64,000 bases of DNA from Sphagnum compactum (GCA_965153455.1 OZ234498.1:13516001-13580000); one strand, 5' to 3'. Counted from the first letter of the stretch, positions 1-13,032 are shown. Numbers and translations: made by a program. The notes: generated by a model from the letters alone, not told the origin.

Positions 1-540
1 CCGCCAGAAAGGAGTCAGGCTTGACAGAGATGATGTCAAAGAGACTGATGACCATGAAGAAAAAGGTGCAACATATGCAAAGCTTGTCAGCAAGGACTGC
101 TGCAAGAGCTGGACAGTCGGAGTGGATATGGCAGCCAGCTTTGCATAGACTCCTGAAGGTGAAATTTCCAGCATTTAGTTTCAATAAAAGAGTGGAAATC
201 CAAAGAGATAACCCCACTCTAGACAAAATCTGGCACCTCCTCTTTCATATACAAAAGTAAAGTCCACATGGATAGTAAAAGAAAAAATATGCAACATGGT
301 GTTTCCTCTGCATCTGATCAACTTTAACAAGACTGAACCTAGTGACAACACTTACCCATGGTTTCTGGCTTTCCTACAAGTCCTGTTGCTCTACAAAACA
401 TGCACCTCCACACCTGGACATTATTTTTACACAGAACAAAAAGCCCATGATATCAAACTTGATGAAGCACCCATTAAGCAGAGAGCTATGGCATCATCAA
501 GAAGTGCAGCCATCAGCACTGCCACATACTAGTAAAGCAG
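1..540 (-). other. Possible coding fragments at window edge, unidentified
   Basis: On the minus strand, about 516-430 reads as an open hydrophobic segment (starting LMAALLDDAIALC) just after an acceptor-like tatgtggcag. About 155-1 is open to the window edge after an acceptor-like caccttcag. Together they could be exons of a gene running off the left edge. The plus strand is also open over 2-148 in another frame, so the coding strand is uncertain. I recognise no family. Confidence 0.2.
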
Positions 541-984
541 TGAAAATTAGAAACAATAGTCTGAGTCTTTCCATCTTTACCATCATCTCTTGAAGCTCAC
601 AAATTTCCCAATTTCATGTCCATGTCCACAAATGTGCCAACAGTGTTCCAGGGGGAACCCCTTTCACTCTCCACCTGCTCTGAAAGATTGATCACCACAA
701 GGACACAAATTCTATTTCAAATCTGCCAAGATCCCAGAGACCATTGAAGGACTCCTCTATTCTCTAAGATCATTGAAGGACAGACATTGTACATTCCTCA
801 AAGACACAGCTCAGTTATTAGGATGCACTTTTTTCCTCTCTCTCTCTCAGACAAAAAAAATCCCATCTGATTAGGAACAATTTCTATTTACATAATGACT
901 GTAAATTTTGCCTGTGTAATCTGACACACCTCCCAAGACAGAACATCTTGAACTTCACATTTCAAATTGCAGGAATCTTACAAA

Positions 985-1395
985 ATGGAAGGTACTTGTT
1001 TTTCAGGTACTTTCCATTTCATAAGATTCCTGAAATTTAAAGAGTTCATCATGTTGGGGAAGGAACCCCTTTTTGGATCTTTCTGGATTTTTGGATTTTC
1101 AGGCCTAGCCTTGGGCTATCACCCATTGGCCGAGGCCCTTAAATCTAGGAAGACCCTCAAAGGGGTTCCTTCCACTATAAATTGCAGATACAAGAAATTT
1201 GATTTCCTGCTTTCAGGTACCTTCCATTTCTTAAGATTCCTGAAATTTAAAAAGTTCATCATCATGTTGGGGAAGGAACCCCTTTTTGGATTTTGGATTT
1301 TCAGGCCTTGCCTCAGAAAAATCACCCTTGGCCCCTTCAAATCCAGGAAGCCCCTTAAAGGAGTTCCTTCCCCCATACATTGCAGATACAAGAGA
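985..1395. repeat. Two-copy tandem duplication, about 212 bp unit
   Basis: A segment starting near 1004 (caggtactttccatttc) recurs near 1216 (caggtaccttccatttc). Both copies carry the motif 'atgttggggaaggaacccc' and end in a 'ccttccaYtataaattgcagatac'-like stretch. The 161-residue open frame over 967-1452 is made of this repeat translated twice, so I do not treat it as a gene. Confidence 0.8.
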
Positions 1396-1419
1396 TGTGA
1401 TTTCCTGTCGAACCCAAAG

Positions 1420-1600
1420 AGGAGGATGGTGGATCCATGGAAAAAACTTTAACTTCAGAAAAATCAACATCAAAGATAAGAAGAGGACGGTGGATCCACA
1501 GCAAGAACTTTTACTTCAGAAAAATCAACATCAAAGATAAGAAGAGGACGGTGGATCCACAGCAAGAACTTTTACTTCAGAAAATGAACATAAAAGATCG
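1420..1600. repeat. Tandem repeat, 61-bp unit, about 3 copies
   Basis: GGATCC occurs at 1431, 1492 and 1553, exactly 61 bp apart. It sits inside a unit containing 'cttcagaaaaatcaacatc' and 'aagaggacggtggatcc'. The second and third copies are nearly identical and the first is more diverged. No gene is evident. Confidence 0.9.
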
Positions 1601-3490
1601 CAAATTCAGCAGTCCCACCCAACTACCATCTTCTACTTCCATCATCATGAGCATGCAAACAGAATTCCACCAAAACAGAAACCAAAAAAGTTTGATCTAT
1701 AAACCAACCACCCACAGAGGGAAAAGTTGCACTCTAATGAGATGTAAGACGAAATTGGAGATGGGTAATGGAAGAAACCTCACCCTTCACCCCTCCTCAA
1801 TCTGGTTTCAGCTACCAATAATGCTCTGGTTGGTGAATGGAAATTGAGAGCAAAAGTTTTGGAGAATGCTCGACCCCGAAACTCTCCAGAAGAACAAACT
1901 CTCCATAAATTTGAGCAAACCCATTCAACCATAAAAGCATGAGAAGGTGATTCTCTGTTTTCCCCTTTGTGGCAAGGTTTCCGCAACATACCTTAAGGGT
2001 GTTCGATACAACAAGCTGAGGCAATCCTCCGCAATACAAGCTTCCTCTGGTCCCGGCTAGCAAACATTGGGTGGCCTTCCTTCTTCGCGTGAACAAGGAA
2101 GAGTATCCTTGTACGTAGCAGCAGCAGCAGCAGCCGAGACACTGAAGAGGAAGAAGAAGAAGAAGATGAGCAGCCGCAGAGTGTGTGCGAATGGGCAGTG
2201 TGCAAAGAACGCAATGCAGTTCCAACACCTGTGCACTGCTGCATTCCAGAGGATGAACACGACTGTTCTGCAAGTGTGTCATAATCTTCCGATGAACACG
2301 ACAGTTAATCTGTGCCGGAATCTTCTGATAAGTCAGTCGTATGGTGGACAAGTATTTTTTTTAATAAAAGAATTCAAAACTTTTTATATACTTATATTTT
2401 TCTTTTTAAATTGTTCTTTCTGTTTTTTTTCCTCTGCATTTTCAGACCTGAAGAATTTTTATGATTTCGATACATTAAAAAACATAAAAATTTGGGGGCA
2501 AAATTTCGCACCATGGCAACAAAAAAAAATTTAAGTTGTGAAGTGGACAAAGAGTTTTTTTTTTTTTTTTTTTGTTTTTTTGGTGGGTGGAGAGAAAAAG
2601 TGCAAAAGTTGCCATATTTTGAGTGAAAAAAGGTCAGAAATAGCCATATTTAGACATTGAATTCCAGGAGGTCGCCAGAACAAAAGCAGGATTCAAAAAA
2701 ATTCTACTTTGTCATCTGACCCGTAGCCAAATTTGGCTCATTCCTCTTGTGGATGATTGGCAATCAAACTACTTGATGAAATTGACCCAAAAAAGAAAAA
2801 AAGAAAAAGAAAAAAGACCCTGCATAAATAAATAACAAAAGGATTTTTGTGAAACAAATTTGCCAAACTCGCCATATTTCAAAAAATGAAATTATTGGAT
2901 TCCTACAACAGGTTCCAGCAGGTAGCCAAAATATAAAAAGAATTCTCATAATATTTCTACTTTCCACATCTGGTCTATAGCCAAATATAGCTAAATCTTC
3001 TTGTGAATGATTGATAGTAATGGGATCTACTGGGGCCTGTTCCAGAGCGTAACTGGTACCTCCCACCATCACTAGTGGGAGTGTTCCGCGCAGTTGATGT
3101 GGCGTCACAGGTGGAACTGGCCGAACCAAAAGTGGAACCAGCAGATGATTGCATGTTACACATCGGAAAAAGCCTTCAAAATGTAGGGCAGGTCCCGACT
3201 GCCCAAGATGAATTATGTTGTTCCTGGGCATGGGAATTAGTTTTAATGAATAATGTTCTTTGGATTAGTAAACCCTAATTTACTAATGTTCCCTAGAACA
3301 TCTTCACTCATTTCTGATCATTTATTTGGCCCTACAACAGTATTTTCTCTCATCTCAGAGGACAAAATTCATTGAATTAAAAAGTTCTTTATACCATTGA
3401 AAAGCTCTTGAAACTTAAATATTTAAAATTATTTATTATGGATTCGGAGCCCTACCCAACAAAACATGACCTTGTGTCACTTGAAAACCA
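1601..3490. other. Intergenic; low-complexity tracts and palindromic repeats
   Basis: Contains a GCA-trinucleotide run near 2117-2135 next to a GAAGAA run, a long T tract near 2557-2574, and two diverged copies of a dispersed element carrying a tagccaaatttggcta-type palindrome (about 2650-2760 and 2860-3010). On the minus strand a donor-like AAG|GTATGT lies at about 1991 after an open frame from about 2280. It could be an exon, but nothing identifies it. Confidence 0.5.
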
Positions 3491-3499
3491 GGACCTGCT

Positions 3500-3610
3500 A
3501 ATAACAAGGGGTGTGTGTCACACTGTGGCCTTGCCATTTACATTAAAAAGTATCTTAAGGCGAAAGAAGAATTATGAAAATTCAAATATTTCAACATGCA
3601 AAAATATAAT
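3500..3610 (-). repeat. Dispersed repeat family R1, copy 1
   Basis: The sequence around 'attttcataattcttctttYgccttaagatac' followed by '-aatgtaaatggcaaggccac' is present here in reverse orientation. It recurs in forward orientation at about 6275-6350 and 63218-63290. Three copies in 64 kb point to a mobile-element fragment of unknown class. Confidence 0.75.
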
Positions 3611-3754
3611 CTTCAAGAAAAATCCTCAAAAAAAAAAACCCAAATCCTTCAACAAGATGTCATAACTCCATAACTAATCTCAAGTTTCAACCCAAGCCAA
3701 AATATATCATCTTTCAAAAATCCTCATATAAAAATAGACCTATTATTTATTACC

Positions 3755-3840
3755 TAGGGGGGGCCAAAATCCCTTAAGCTACTATATACTCTATGAATCT
3801 AAGCACAATATCCTTGCCTTGGTAGGCAAGGCCAACAAAC
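3755..3840 (+). repeat. Dispersed repeat family R2, copy 1
   Basis: The segment 'ccaaaatcccttaagctactatatactctatgaatctaagcacaatatccttgcc' here matches 12705-12770 with small differences. The two copies lie 9 kb apart with unrelated flanks, so this is a dispersed repeat. A separate transposon-like end (ggagatgctc followed by tta) is seen at 3951-3963. Confidence 0.7.
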
Positions 3841-4749
3841 CATCTAGACCAATCAATACCATTAATAATAATGATATTTTACTAATATATTCATCCAAAA
3901 TGAGCCTGTCAAACAAATTTTTACTAATCTTCATCCAAAATATGTTTAGTGGAGATGCTCTTATGCTTGTGCATCACGAACTCTCTTTAAACACTACTAC
4001 ATAAATCCTCAATTGTGCTGCAATAAGTCTGATGCTGATCCTTTAGACAGATTCAAAGATTGCTTTGTAATCTCGACCTCTTTGCTCCACTCTCAATCTT
4101 GGACTTTCTTTTCCATTGCAACAAAGAAAGCTTCTTCCCAAAAAAAAATTCCCTCACATTTGTGTTCTTTTGATTTCCCTCTCTCACAATCAATAAAATT
4201 TCCCAATGGTTTGTCATCAGTTAGTTGTGTTTTGACAAGAAAGTTACCACGTTCCCATGTTCCCATGGACAATGCACATGAAATGAATGTAAAATACATG
4301 GAAATAATGTATTGATTGGATGAAAAGAAAAAGGTTTCATCCAAAAAGAATTTTACATTCTCCTTTTTTTTTTCCTCAATGTAACCAATTTTGGTGGGTG
4401 GGGCCTATTTAGGCACTTTTCCAGGCTTTGTTCCAAAAGAGTACTTAAACCTTTTCGGACCCAAACGAAACTCATCCAAGCTTTTGACACTTTCATGGAT
4501 GAATTTTCCATGGATGAAACTGTCAGGATAATATGTCAGGATAATGCTGACGTGCTTACCTGAGATTCCTGTTTATCATCCTCGTCACTCCTTTGAAAAA
4601 AACTACGGCCTGGATCCCCTGCAGCCTTCTGCCAGCTACTCATCATTTTCCAAGCCAGAATCAGCACTTGCTCTGCTGGCAAGGGCTTACGTGGCAGATT
4701 CAGGCTACGTATGAACTGCTCTTTGAGCTAGTGTTTTTTTTAAGGGGCA

Positions 4750-5035
4750 ATTTTTGTGATTAGTAGCCAAAGTGGCAATGATCATCTAGAGGAAGATTTA
4801 GCCGAAATTGGCTACAAACTAAATATAAATGTAAATTTTTAAAAAACATCCTTCTATATTTTTGGCTACTTATGTACTTAGACCATGTATAAAAATATGA
4901 TGGTTTTTCTTAAATTTTGGTCAGGTTATGGCTATTGCAAATATTGAACATACACTTAATTTTAGCACTTTTTATTTTTTACATTTTATTTTTGGCTATA
5001 TATAGCCAGCTAAACAAAAGGGGCTGCGTGAAAAG
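4750..5035 (+). repeat. Dispersed repeat family R3, copy 1
   Basis: This copy aligns along its length with 63610-63935. Shared landmarks in order are 'tagccaaagtggcaRtgatc', 'gatttagcc-aaa-ttggctacaa', 'aaattttggtc-a-ttatggctattg', 'ttttagcactttttatttttt', and 'ttggctatatata...tagccag'. The internal motifs are self-complementary, and both copies lack any coding frame. It is probably a non-autonomous mobile element; its ends are not defined. Confidence 0.75.
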
Positions 5036-5523
5036 GGGTTCCAAAAATTGTGAAATGACTAATATGTACATCACCTTGTGGACGGCTTTCCAATGGAATT
5101 TCCAGCCATCATTGGGTTCGGGGCGGTTACAAGTCTTTTTTTTTTTTTTTGGTTTTTTTTTTTCCACAGTTGAGGGGTGCTCACAAATCTATGTTGTTTT
5201 TGGAGGGTTGGGGATGTAGGTACAAGTACTTTCTTTTTTTATGGTTTTTGAAGGGTTGCGGAAGCTTGTTTGGGCACCTTCAATCCTGAAAAAAAACCAA
5301 AAAAAGATGGACTTTGTACTCACACCCAAACCTTCTAAAAGGAAAAAAAAATTGTACACAACCCCCAAACCCCTCCCTTTCCCCCAAAAAAAATAAAATA
5401 AAAATTGAAGATAAATTGGTGCAAAAACTAGTTTCATCTCCTATTATTTTTCTAATTACACATTTAGGTTCTTGTTTCAGATCTTGTCCTCAGTTTGGCC
5501 CAAACTAAGCGTTCTCATCCTTG

Positions 5524-5894
5524 GAGCATCTCCACAGGTGCTCAGCATGTCACTCTGGATAATAAAATTAAATGTCTAAGTTTAGCTGTTTTTGTTTGCC
5601 AACCCCACCAATAAAACTATAACTGAAACTGCATGTACGTGAGAAATACAAATAGCAAACCACTTGGACCAATCATTATGATCGACCAATCAGAAATACT
5701 GAGCCGTAGTCAGGTCCAATTTACTACAATCTTTTTTGGAGGTGCACAACTGTGTTGCGCCCTTTACCAGCCATGGCAAGCTGCACGAATTTGGTGCAGA
5801 AAAACCAATTTCCTGAACTAAACTGACACATTTTTTCTTTTTCACAATAATTTTATTGTCTGGAGTCACACATTGCGCACCGGTGGAGATGCTG
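5524..5894 (-). mobile_element. PIF/Harbinger-like MITE, copy A (diverged)
   Basis: The left end gagcatctccacaggtgctc is matched in inverted orientation by the right end at about 5871-5894 (gcgcaccggtggagatgctg). The internal stretch 'ggaccaatcattatgatcgaccaatcag' is the reverse complement of the interior of copies B and C, so copy A lies in the opposite orientation. The flanking bases do not form a clear TTA/TAA duplication, which fits an older insertion. Confidence 0.8.
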
Positions 5895-6274
5895 TCACTT
5901 AAGGAAACTTTATGGATAACTCTAATATCATTATAATTTTCTTTTGAATAAAAGAAGGTGTGATTGGAAACGAGCTCTAGATTAAATTTTAATATTTAAT
6001 CCAATAACCACAATTAGGGTTGGAAGAAAAACCATTTTTTGGACCTTTATTGTTAATGGTAAAAAGGTTTGTTAGCACTCTTGATCGCTTTTGAAATGGA
6101 GGCGCAACAGACCAATGATGAAGGTCAAGTTGGACATGGAGTGGCTTTTGTACTCAGTGAAGATATAATGATGGCATCATTAAAATGGAAGGTTTGATCT
6201 TTGTGTATTGTTATAATATCTTCAAGGATTTTGGTTCTTTTAGAGGATTTTTTTGAAGATTTTGCTTGGTGAAA

Positions 6275-6350
6275 TATTTGAATTTTCATAATTCTTCTTT
6301 TGCCTTAAGATACTTTCTAATGTAAAATGGCAAGGTCACAGTATGGACAT
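6275..6350 (+). repeat. Dispersed repeat family R1, copy 2
   Basis: Carries 'gaattttcataattcttcttttgccttaagatactttctaatgtaaaatggcaaggtcac', which is the R1 core seen reversed at about 3500-3610 and again at 63218-63290. Confidence 0.75.
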
Positions 6351-6899
6351 TTTCTACCACTTTACATTAAAAAAAGCTTATTGAGAGCTTTTCTTACAGT
6401 TAGTTATTGAGGACACACTCAATAACTGTGTTTTTTTTTTATTACTACAAGTCCTTCAGACAACAACTGACTGAAAGTCTGAAAAGACTGAATGCACAAC
6501 ACCTAAGTAGGTCATGTGGGGGGAGTCCATGACTCAGTCAAAACAGACATGTAAGGGGAGGGACGCACTCTTTGTGTGAGAATGAATTATTGTTGGGGGT
6601 AAGAACTAAGAACTGACTATTAGTACCTCTGCCATGCCGAGTTGTCCACATTGATTAATTTCATTGTGCCTTTGGTTGCCAAGCTGCGGAAAACGCAGGT
6701 CGTTTAAAACCCCCTTATGAACTTTGCGGGTGTCAGCGCTGCAAAAATGGGTAGCTCATGAACCCAAGTTTCAAGCATTACACAAGACAGCCACTCTACC
6801 AAACTTTGTCAGGAACCTGAACAAGAGCCTTGTCGGTCCACAAGGGATTTGCAGTTGTCCGTATCTTTAAGGCCAAAGGTTGAGATGTTTATGTTCTTA

Positions 6900-7358
6900 G
6901 AGCATCTCCAGTGGTGCTCAGTATGTGATCCTGCACAGTACAATTGGATGAACAAAATCCAAAATGTGCCGGTTTTGGCTTAGCATAATTGCATAGGTTG
7001 CCTTGGCAGGTAAATGGCGCAGCAGCGCTGTGTTCATCCAACATATGCCGGTTTGGCTCAGGAAAACGGTTTTGGCTCAGCATAATTGCATAGGTTGCCC
7101 GTGGCTGGTAAAAGGCGCAGCAGCAGCGCTGTGCACCTGCAGAAAAGAGTGTAATAAATGTGATCTAACTGCTGCTCAGTGTTTCTGATTGGCCCATCAT
7201 AATGATTGGTCCAGGTGGTTTGCTATATTAGTAGTCCCCCACCTATTTGCTGTCCCAGTTTCAGTTTTATTGGTGGGCTTGCAAAAGAGTACATAACTAA
7301 ACTTGGATGTGAAAAATACTTTTGCTGGGTCACATACTGAGCACCGCTGGAGATGCAC
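6900..7358 (+). mobile_element. PIF/Harbinger-like MITE, copy B
   Basis: The terminal inverted repeats are about 30 bp: the left end begins gagcatctccagtggtgctc and the right end finishes cactgagc-type then ggagatgcac. Both ends are flanked by TTA (6897-6899 and 7359-7361), the target-site duplication typical of the PIF/Harbinger superfamily. The 459-bp element has no transposase frame. Inside, a unit of about 98 bp around 'cataattgcataggttgcc' is duplicated (near 6985 and 7081). Confidence 0.88.
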
Positions 7359-10300
7359 TTAGAGCAGCTCCACCCATACCCCCGCCCCCCCTCTTTGGCC
7401 TCTACAAGTAGATATCATCCGGGGTTTTTAAGGCGAAAATTTGTCAAATTTAAATCTGTCATATGCTGTCCTAAGTTGCAGCAGGTAGCCAAATATATTA
7501 AAGGATGCATAAATTTATTTTTTTCCCACATATTTTATTTCCCAAATGTGGAATTTCCTTATGCATGATTGCCACTTCACCTACATCACAAATTTATTGA
7601 TTAAATTTTAAAAAGAAAATTATATATATAAAAAAAATTGGTTAGCACATCTAATATACAGTTTTAATTCATTCCCCATTCCCACCATAAAGATGAAAAA
7701 CTGGACGGCAAAAAATTTGGCAGTGTTCTTTTTAGGAATTTAAACCTAAGTGACAAATCACCTTAGGAAGATGTAGACAAAAAATGGGGATTCATCCTTC
7801 AGAGGATTTAGCCAAATTGGCTATAAAGTAAATTTGAAGTACAAATTTTTAATCAACCTGTTATATATTTATGGCTGCACATTGATAACTAAATATAGAA
7901 ATCTGGCAATTTTGACTGTTGTTTTCTCACTTCTGATGACTGAAACCCTCCAAAGTCACTTCATTTTTATTTTATTTCTAAAATATTTTACTTTCTGGCA
8001 AAATTTTGGAATTAGCTAGGGTTTGGATACATTGGAAAAACAATGCAAGTTTCTTTTTTTATGGCTATAGAGTATAGCCTAACATTTTGTTTTTCAAAAG
8101 TTTTAGCTTGACACATTAGAACTTTTTGCAAGTGATGTTTTCAATTAAAAACAAATTGGATGACAAGTGGTTAAATTTTTATTGAGCTTCACATCCCCAT
8201 TTTAGTGATGAAAACAATAGAAAGAAGGGAACAGTAAGTGTAATGTTTGAAAACTAACTTTCCATCAAGATTTCATATTCTTCAATCTCTCACATTTTTT
8301 AGAGCTTAACAGATATTTTCTCAATCACACACTCTTAAATCTTGGCGTTTTTTTAAAAGCAAATTTTTTGGGGTTTTTTGGGGGATAGTTTTGGTTTTTT
8401 AGTGTTTATTTAACTAATTTCTTAAAAATCCTGCTCACGATGTTTACAAAGTTTTTTTTAGATTTCAAAAAGTCTCCCTTGCAAAGTTCAAGGTTTCATT
8501 TGTTGTATTCAAATACTATAAGATTTTGGTCTCTCATTTCATGTCTATTATAGTCATCATCTTCTTCGTCAATCTCGATAATTACAAGGGTTTAAGAGCT
8601 TGGTTCCATAAACATGGAAAAACTTGGAAGGTGATAACTTAAAATATCTATAACCATTCAAGTATCAATAATATTGTATTGCACTAAAAGCATATCCAAT
8701 GAGATATCATGAATGGTCTCCCAATGATAAGTTATTATAAACAATAACAAAAGTGTCGTTGAGCTTAGCTCATTCTCATTGCTAAATTACAAACATCTAA
8801 TATGACCCATCGAAGATAAAGGAGTCTCATGAAAGTTATTATGTCAAATTTCATGATGTTAGAAAGGGAAAGTTTGATATCACACATGGAAAGCACAATA
8901 TCTTTCATGGTTTGAGAAACTTCTACTAAGTGCTCCTTCTAAGAAGGAGATTTTTTTTTTGTTGATGAAGAGTGCCAACTATGTGTGTTTTCCAACACAT
9001 CACAAGACCTTGAACTAAAAATGGGTAAAAGTTGTATGTTTTGAAAGTGAATTCAAAAGCACTATAACAATCATAGACCACCTATAAGTGACAAAAGACA
9101 AGCTAGATCATTGGAATCAAAATGGGGAATTGTCAAAATGATGTTTTAAAATTTGTGGATTGTTTTGGGTCAATTGGAGTTCTAAATGAGTTGTGAACCT
9201 CACTTCAAAATGTGTTGTAGAAAAGTTTGGAATTATATAAGCAACAATACTTAAAACATTCAAGCTTCACCTTCATCCATTGTTGGTTGTTGTTGTTGAA
9301 GGACATCCCTCAAGGGCTAATATGTGAAAAAAGTTAAGATGCACTTCCAAGGCAATAAAGAAATTCCAACCAACATGATCAAAATAGCCAACTCCAATAT
9401 CATAGACCAATTCTACATAGGTTTTATACCTACATAGAAACCACAAGGATCAAAGGCTATAAAAAAATTCATCAATAAATAAGATGAAATAAAACACTGT
9501 GTGAGCTCATGCTAAAACAATTGCTAACATGTAGGTTGTCACAATTTTGAAAAAGGCATTGATTTTAGAAGAGGTGATGATTGTGACCTTATTCTCAATG
9601 TTAGAAACACCCACAATGTCTGAACAAGCAAAACAAATATTTTAAATTGTAACAAATTAAAAAGCTACAAAAGTTCACGGACCAAATTTGATAGGAAACT
9701 TTGATGAACTTTATGAAGTTTTGGCTCTTGCATGTGACACAACTCCAATATCGCTTCAAGTTATATGGCAAAACTAGACCTTTCAAGGTCAAATCCTAGC
9801 CCCCAAATTTGTCAATGCATTTGTTGAAATACAATAAAATAACAACGTAGATGTAATTGAACTGTTGGAATCAAACACAATTGTACCACAAAATTTAAAA
9901 ACAATGTGCATTATTTTCAATGATTACCTTTCAATTGCCACAAGTGTTCAATAAGGTCATTGTTTAGTTTAAAATGAATGTTAAACTTTTCTATGGTTTA
10001 GTGTTTTGCATGAATGGTGCAAAAGACAATCTTCACTGAAATTGAATGCCAACATTCCATGATGTGCAAGTGTTAAGAACAAGCAATGGCTCATTTTGAA
10101 ATGATGCCAAAAAACTTCACATCATAGATAAGGACATTTGCAAAATGGTTTCAATGAATGTACTCCACCCATTGGATAATTGCTTTGCACATTGACTATG
10201 CAATTATTCAAAACCATCCACAATTATGTCTATTTTCATCAAGTTTATCCCCAAGCACATGTAAAGCTTGCATTGCAAACCATTCATCATCATCATTATC

Positions 10301-12504
10301 TTTATGGAGCTCCACACACATGCATGCAAAAAGAGCTTCATGCTAGAACTCCATTGCACAAACAACTTAACAAATGTGAATTGAAACAAGATTCAAATTG
10401 AAAGGCAATAATGAATAAAACAAACTATGATAAAAGAGATTACAAAAAAAAATAGTAGATGATGGTTGGAGATAGGTGACATATGAAATATTGAGGAAAA
10501 TTGATAGAGAGTGTTGTGCTATGTGATGACTTTTATGAATTAACCTTAAATCATTACTTCCAAACATGCTTCCAAATGTAATATAAAAAACATATCCAAG
10601 TTCATTGTGGAAACGTTCTAATTAATAGATCATTTTGATATAGAACACGAATAAGCCAATTGTTTGTGTTGTCTTCATAAAATGATATTAATGTTTAAGG
10701 CATTTTTTTTTGTAAAAATTGTTAATTTCACAATCCAAAAAAACGAGATCATATCAAGACAAAAACATCTTCACAAAATTGAAAGTAGCATTGCATGGTT
10801 GCACCAATACTAAGTCATGTGAACCATGCATACCGAAATTAATTAAAGAATTATATTTTGCTAAAACTTTGACAATAATAGAATTTGTATTAACACACAA
10901 CTCCAGAAAATTATTAGTTTTTCATTTTAATATGCTTACAACAATGTATCCATGCAATGCAATAATTGATTGATGACTTGGTCTATGAACACCTAAATTG
11001 AAAATACCTTTGAACATTGTAGGTGTGAAATAAAAGTAATTGAAATAAGTGAAACAATAATCAATGAAATATCATGTCTCATGCCTTATTAGTGTTCACC
11101 TACCTAGATAAATGGACCTAAAATAGCTCAAATCTTTAAAAAAATAATTCAACAAGCTCCATAATTAACCAAGTTTAAACTTCCAATTCACCATATCCCT
11201 TTTGGAACATGGCTATGGCTTGTGGGGGCTTGTGATAGGGATCTTCCCTACCACAAAGCATATGTGGAATATGAACTCAATGAGGTTTGTAGATGTTTTT
11301 AATTGACATGGTTTTGGTAAATGCTTAGATTCTAGACAAGACATGTATGAAGCATTGGCCAATCTTCAATCTTCACCTTCAAGCTAACATTGTACATCAT
11401 TTGAATGCAAATTAGCCACTATCAATTTCATTACTTTTCAGAGGAGGTTTAAATACATTATTGTGATACTTGGGCTCCATGTTGCTGCACTACTAGTGAC
11501 GTTCAATCTTTTTTTTCCTTATCATGTTCCCATTTGGTTTTCAATATCTTGTTATTATTTATATTAATTTTAAATTTAATTTAAATTATATTAAACATTA
11601 ATCCATGGTGGGGTAAAGGAAAAGAGGGAGAAGTTATTTTTTTTTAAAAAAAAATTATTGGTGAAAGAAAGAAATAGTTAAACTTGAAAATGAAATGAAT
11701 TTTTTTCATATCCCTATAGATGGGTAGAGAAAAAGAATAAGATAATTATTAGAAAATGATGGGGGTCAAACTCAGAAATGCACCACGTTTTGTGCCGAAC
11801 TGAGTTTCATCCAGTTTTGAACCCGTCTTTCCTTTTTCCGGAGCGCCTCCACTGCTGCTACATATATTTTCAACTGCTCCTATGTGTGCAACTAGTACAA
11901 TTACCTCGAACCTTGTGCATTAAATGCTGAGTTTCGACATTTCATACCCAGATTTCAATAAAACTTCCTTACTTTGCGGACATCACTCAAAGAGGGGATA
12001 ATGGGTGAAAAGAGTCCCAAAGACAGACAGGATGACATTAAGTATAACTCTATTATTTCTGAAACTTTTGTGTTTTTTTTGGCTTCGAAGTTAGGCAAAT
12101 TGTCCTCATAAAATTTTGACACTTTTAGGTTAACTGTCTTAATAATTATTAGGCCAAATTGTCTTGAATTAATTTGACCTAACAGATCAAGCAGCACGAA
12201 GTACAGTAATTCTGGTGAGCCCTAACATTGGAGTTTGGTTATTAGTAGTTGCCCAGTTTCTTGCAGGCTTCAGCCATCAAGGAGGTATGGCCACAACTTA
12301 ATGGCTACATGCTTAGGGCAAGGGTTTAGAACAAGAGAGAAAATCTGAAAATATTTCTAGTGTCAGACTCTTTGACAAAAAACAAGCATTTAGTTCAGAA
12401 GCCACACAATGAACCAGAACCCACCAGCCCACCATCCACTGGATGCCTGTCATTAGTCAGTTGTGGATGAATCTCAACTGAGTTAGTTATATTTGGTTTC
12501 AACT

Positions 12505-13032
12505 GGGTAACCCTAAACCCCTAAACCCTATTAACCTACGCCTCATTACTTTCATATTTAGTTTTATGCTTTTGGATTGGTGACAAAGTCAATTGGGCTG
12601 GGTGCACATTTGAGGAGGTGACAGAGAAAACAAAATGTGAAAAGATGAATGTGAATTTATTTTAGAACCAAATTAAGATGAATCATCTCACGTAAGTTGA
12701 AAGGGGGCAAAAATCCCTTGAAGCTACTATACTCTATGATGATTTCTCAACACAATATCCCTTGCCTTGTAATAAAAGGCATCCACAAGGTGGAATTAAT
12801 TAATCCAGTAAGGCCCAAGGCCTTGGGGCTTTACCCTACACATAATCCAAGGGGGCCATCCATCCTGAGGTTGTAAGATGTGTTAAGGAAGTGTTAAATA
12901 GGGTTAGTTGAAGACCTTGTTAAAAAGGGCAAGAAGGCGGGGTGGGGGGGTGGAGTGGGGGGTTGGAGTTAGGGATTTATTTCCCCCCTTGCTCTTTGCC
13001 CCATGCTCAAAACCCTAAACCCTAAACCCAAT
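12505..13032. repeat. Interstitial telomere-like repeats
   Basis: Short CCCTAAA-type runs occur at about 12509-12530 (aaccctaaacccctaaaccc) and 13008-13030 (aaaccctaaaccctaaaccc). They match the Arabidopsis-type plant telomere unit. The second run also lies about 390 bp upstream of the proposed peptide-precursor start, so it could act as a telo-box, though that is unproven. Confidence 0.7.
12700..12780 (+). repeat. Dispersed repeat family R2, copy 2
   Basis: The segment 'gcaaaaatcccttgaagctactatactctatgatg...cacaatatcccttgcc' matches 3755-3840. The copies differ by a few substitutions and a short insertion. Confidence 0.7.

Noticed and set aside
967-1452. 161-residue plus-strand frame
   Set aside because: It is a two-copy repeat read through; no family, splice context or promoter.
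1812-2351. Minus-strand frame of 179 residues with a donor-like site at 1991
   Set aside because: Leu/Cys runs come from the GCA repeat and no family or partner exon was found; left as an unnamed possibility.
12505-13032. True telomere or chromosome end
   Set aside because: Only two to three CCCTAAA units, interrupted and flanked by ordinary sequence; they are interstitial or promoter telo-box motifs.
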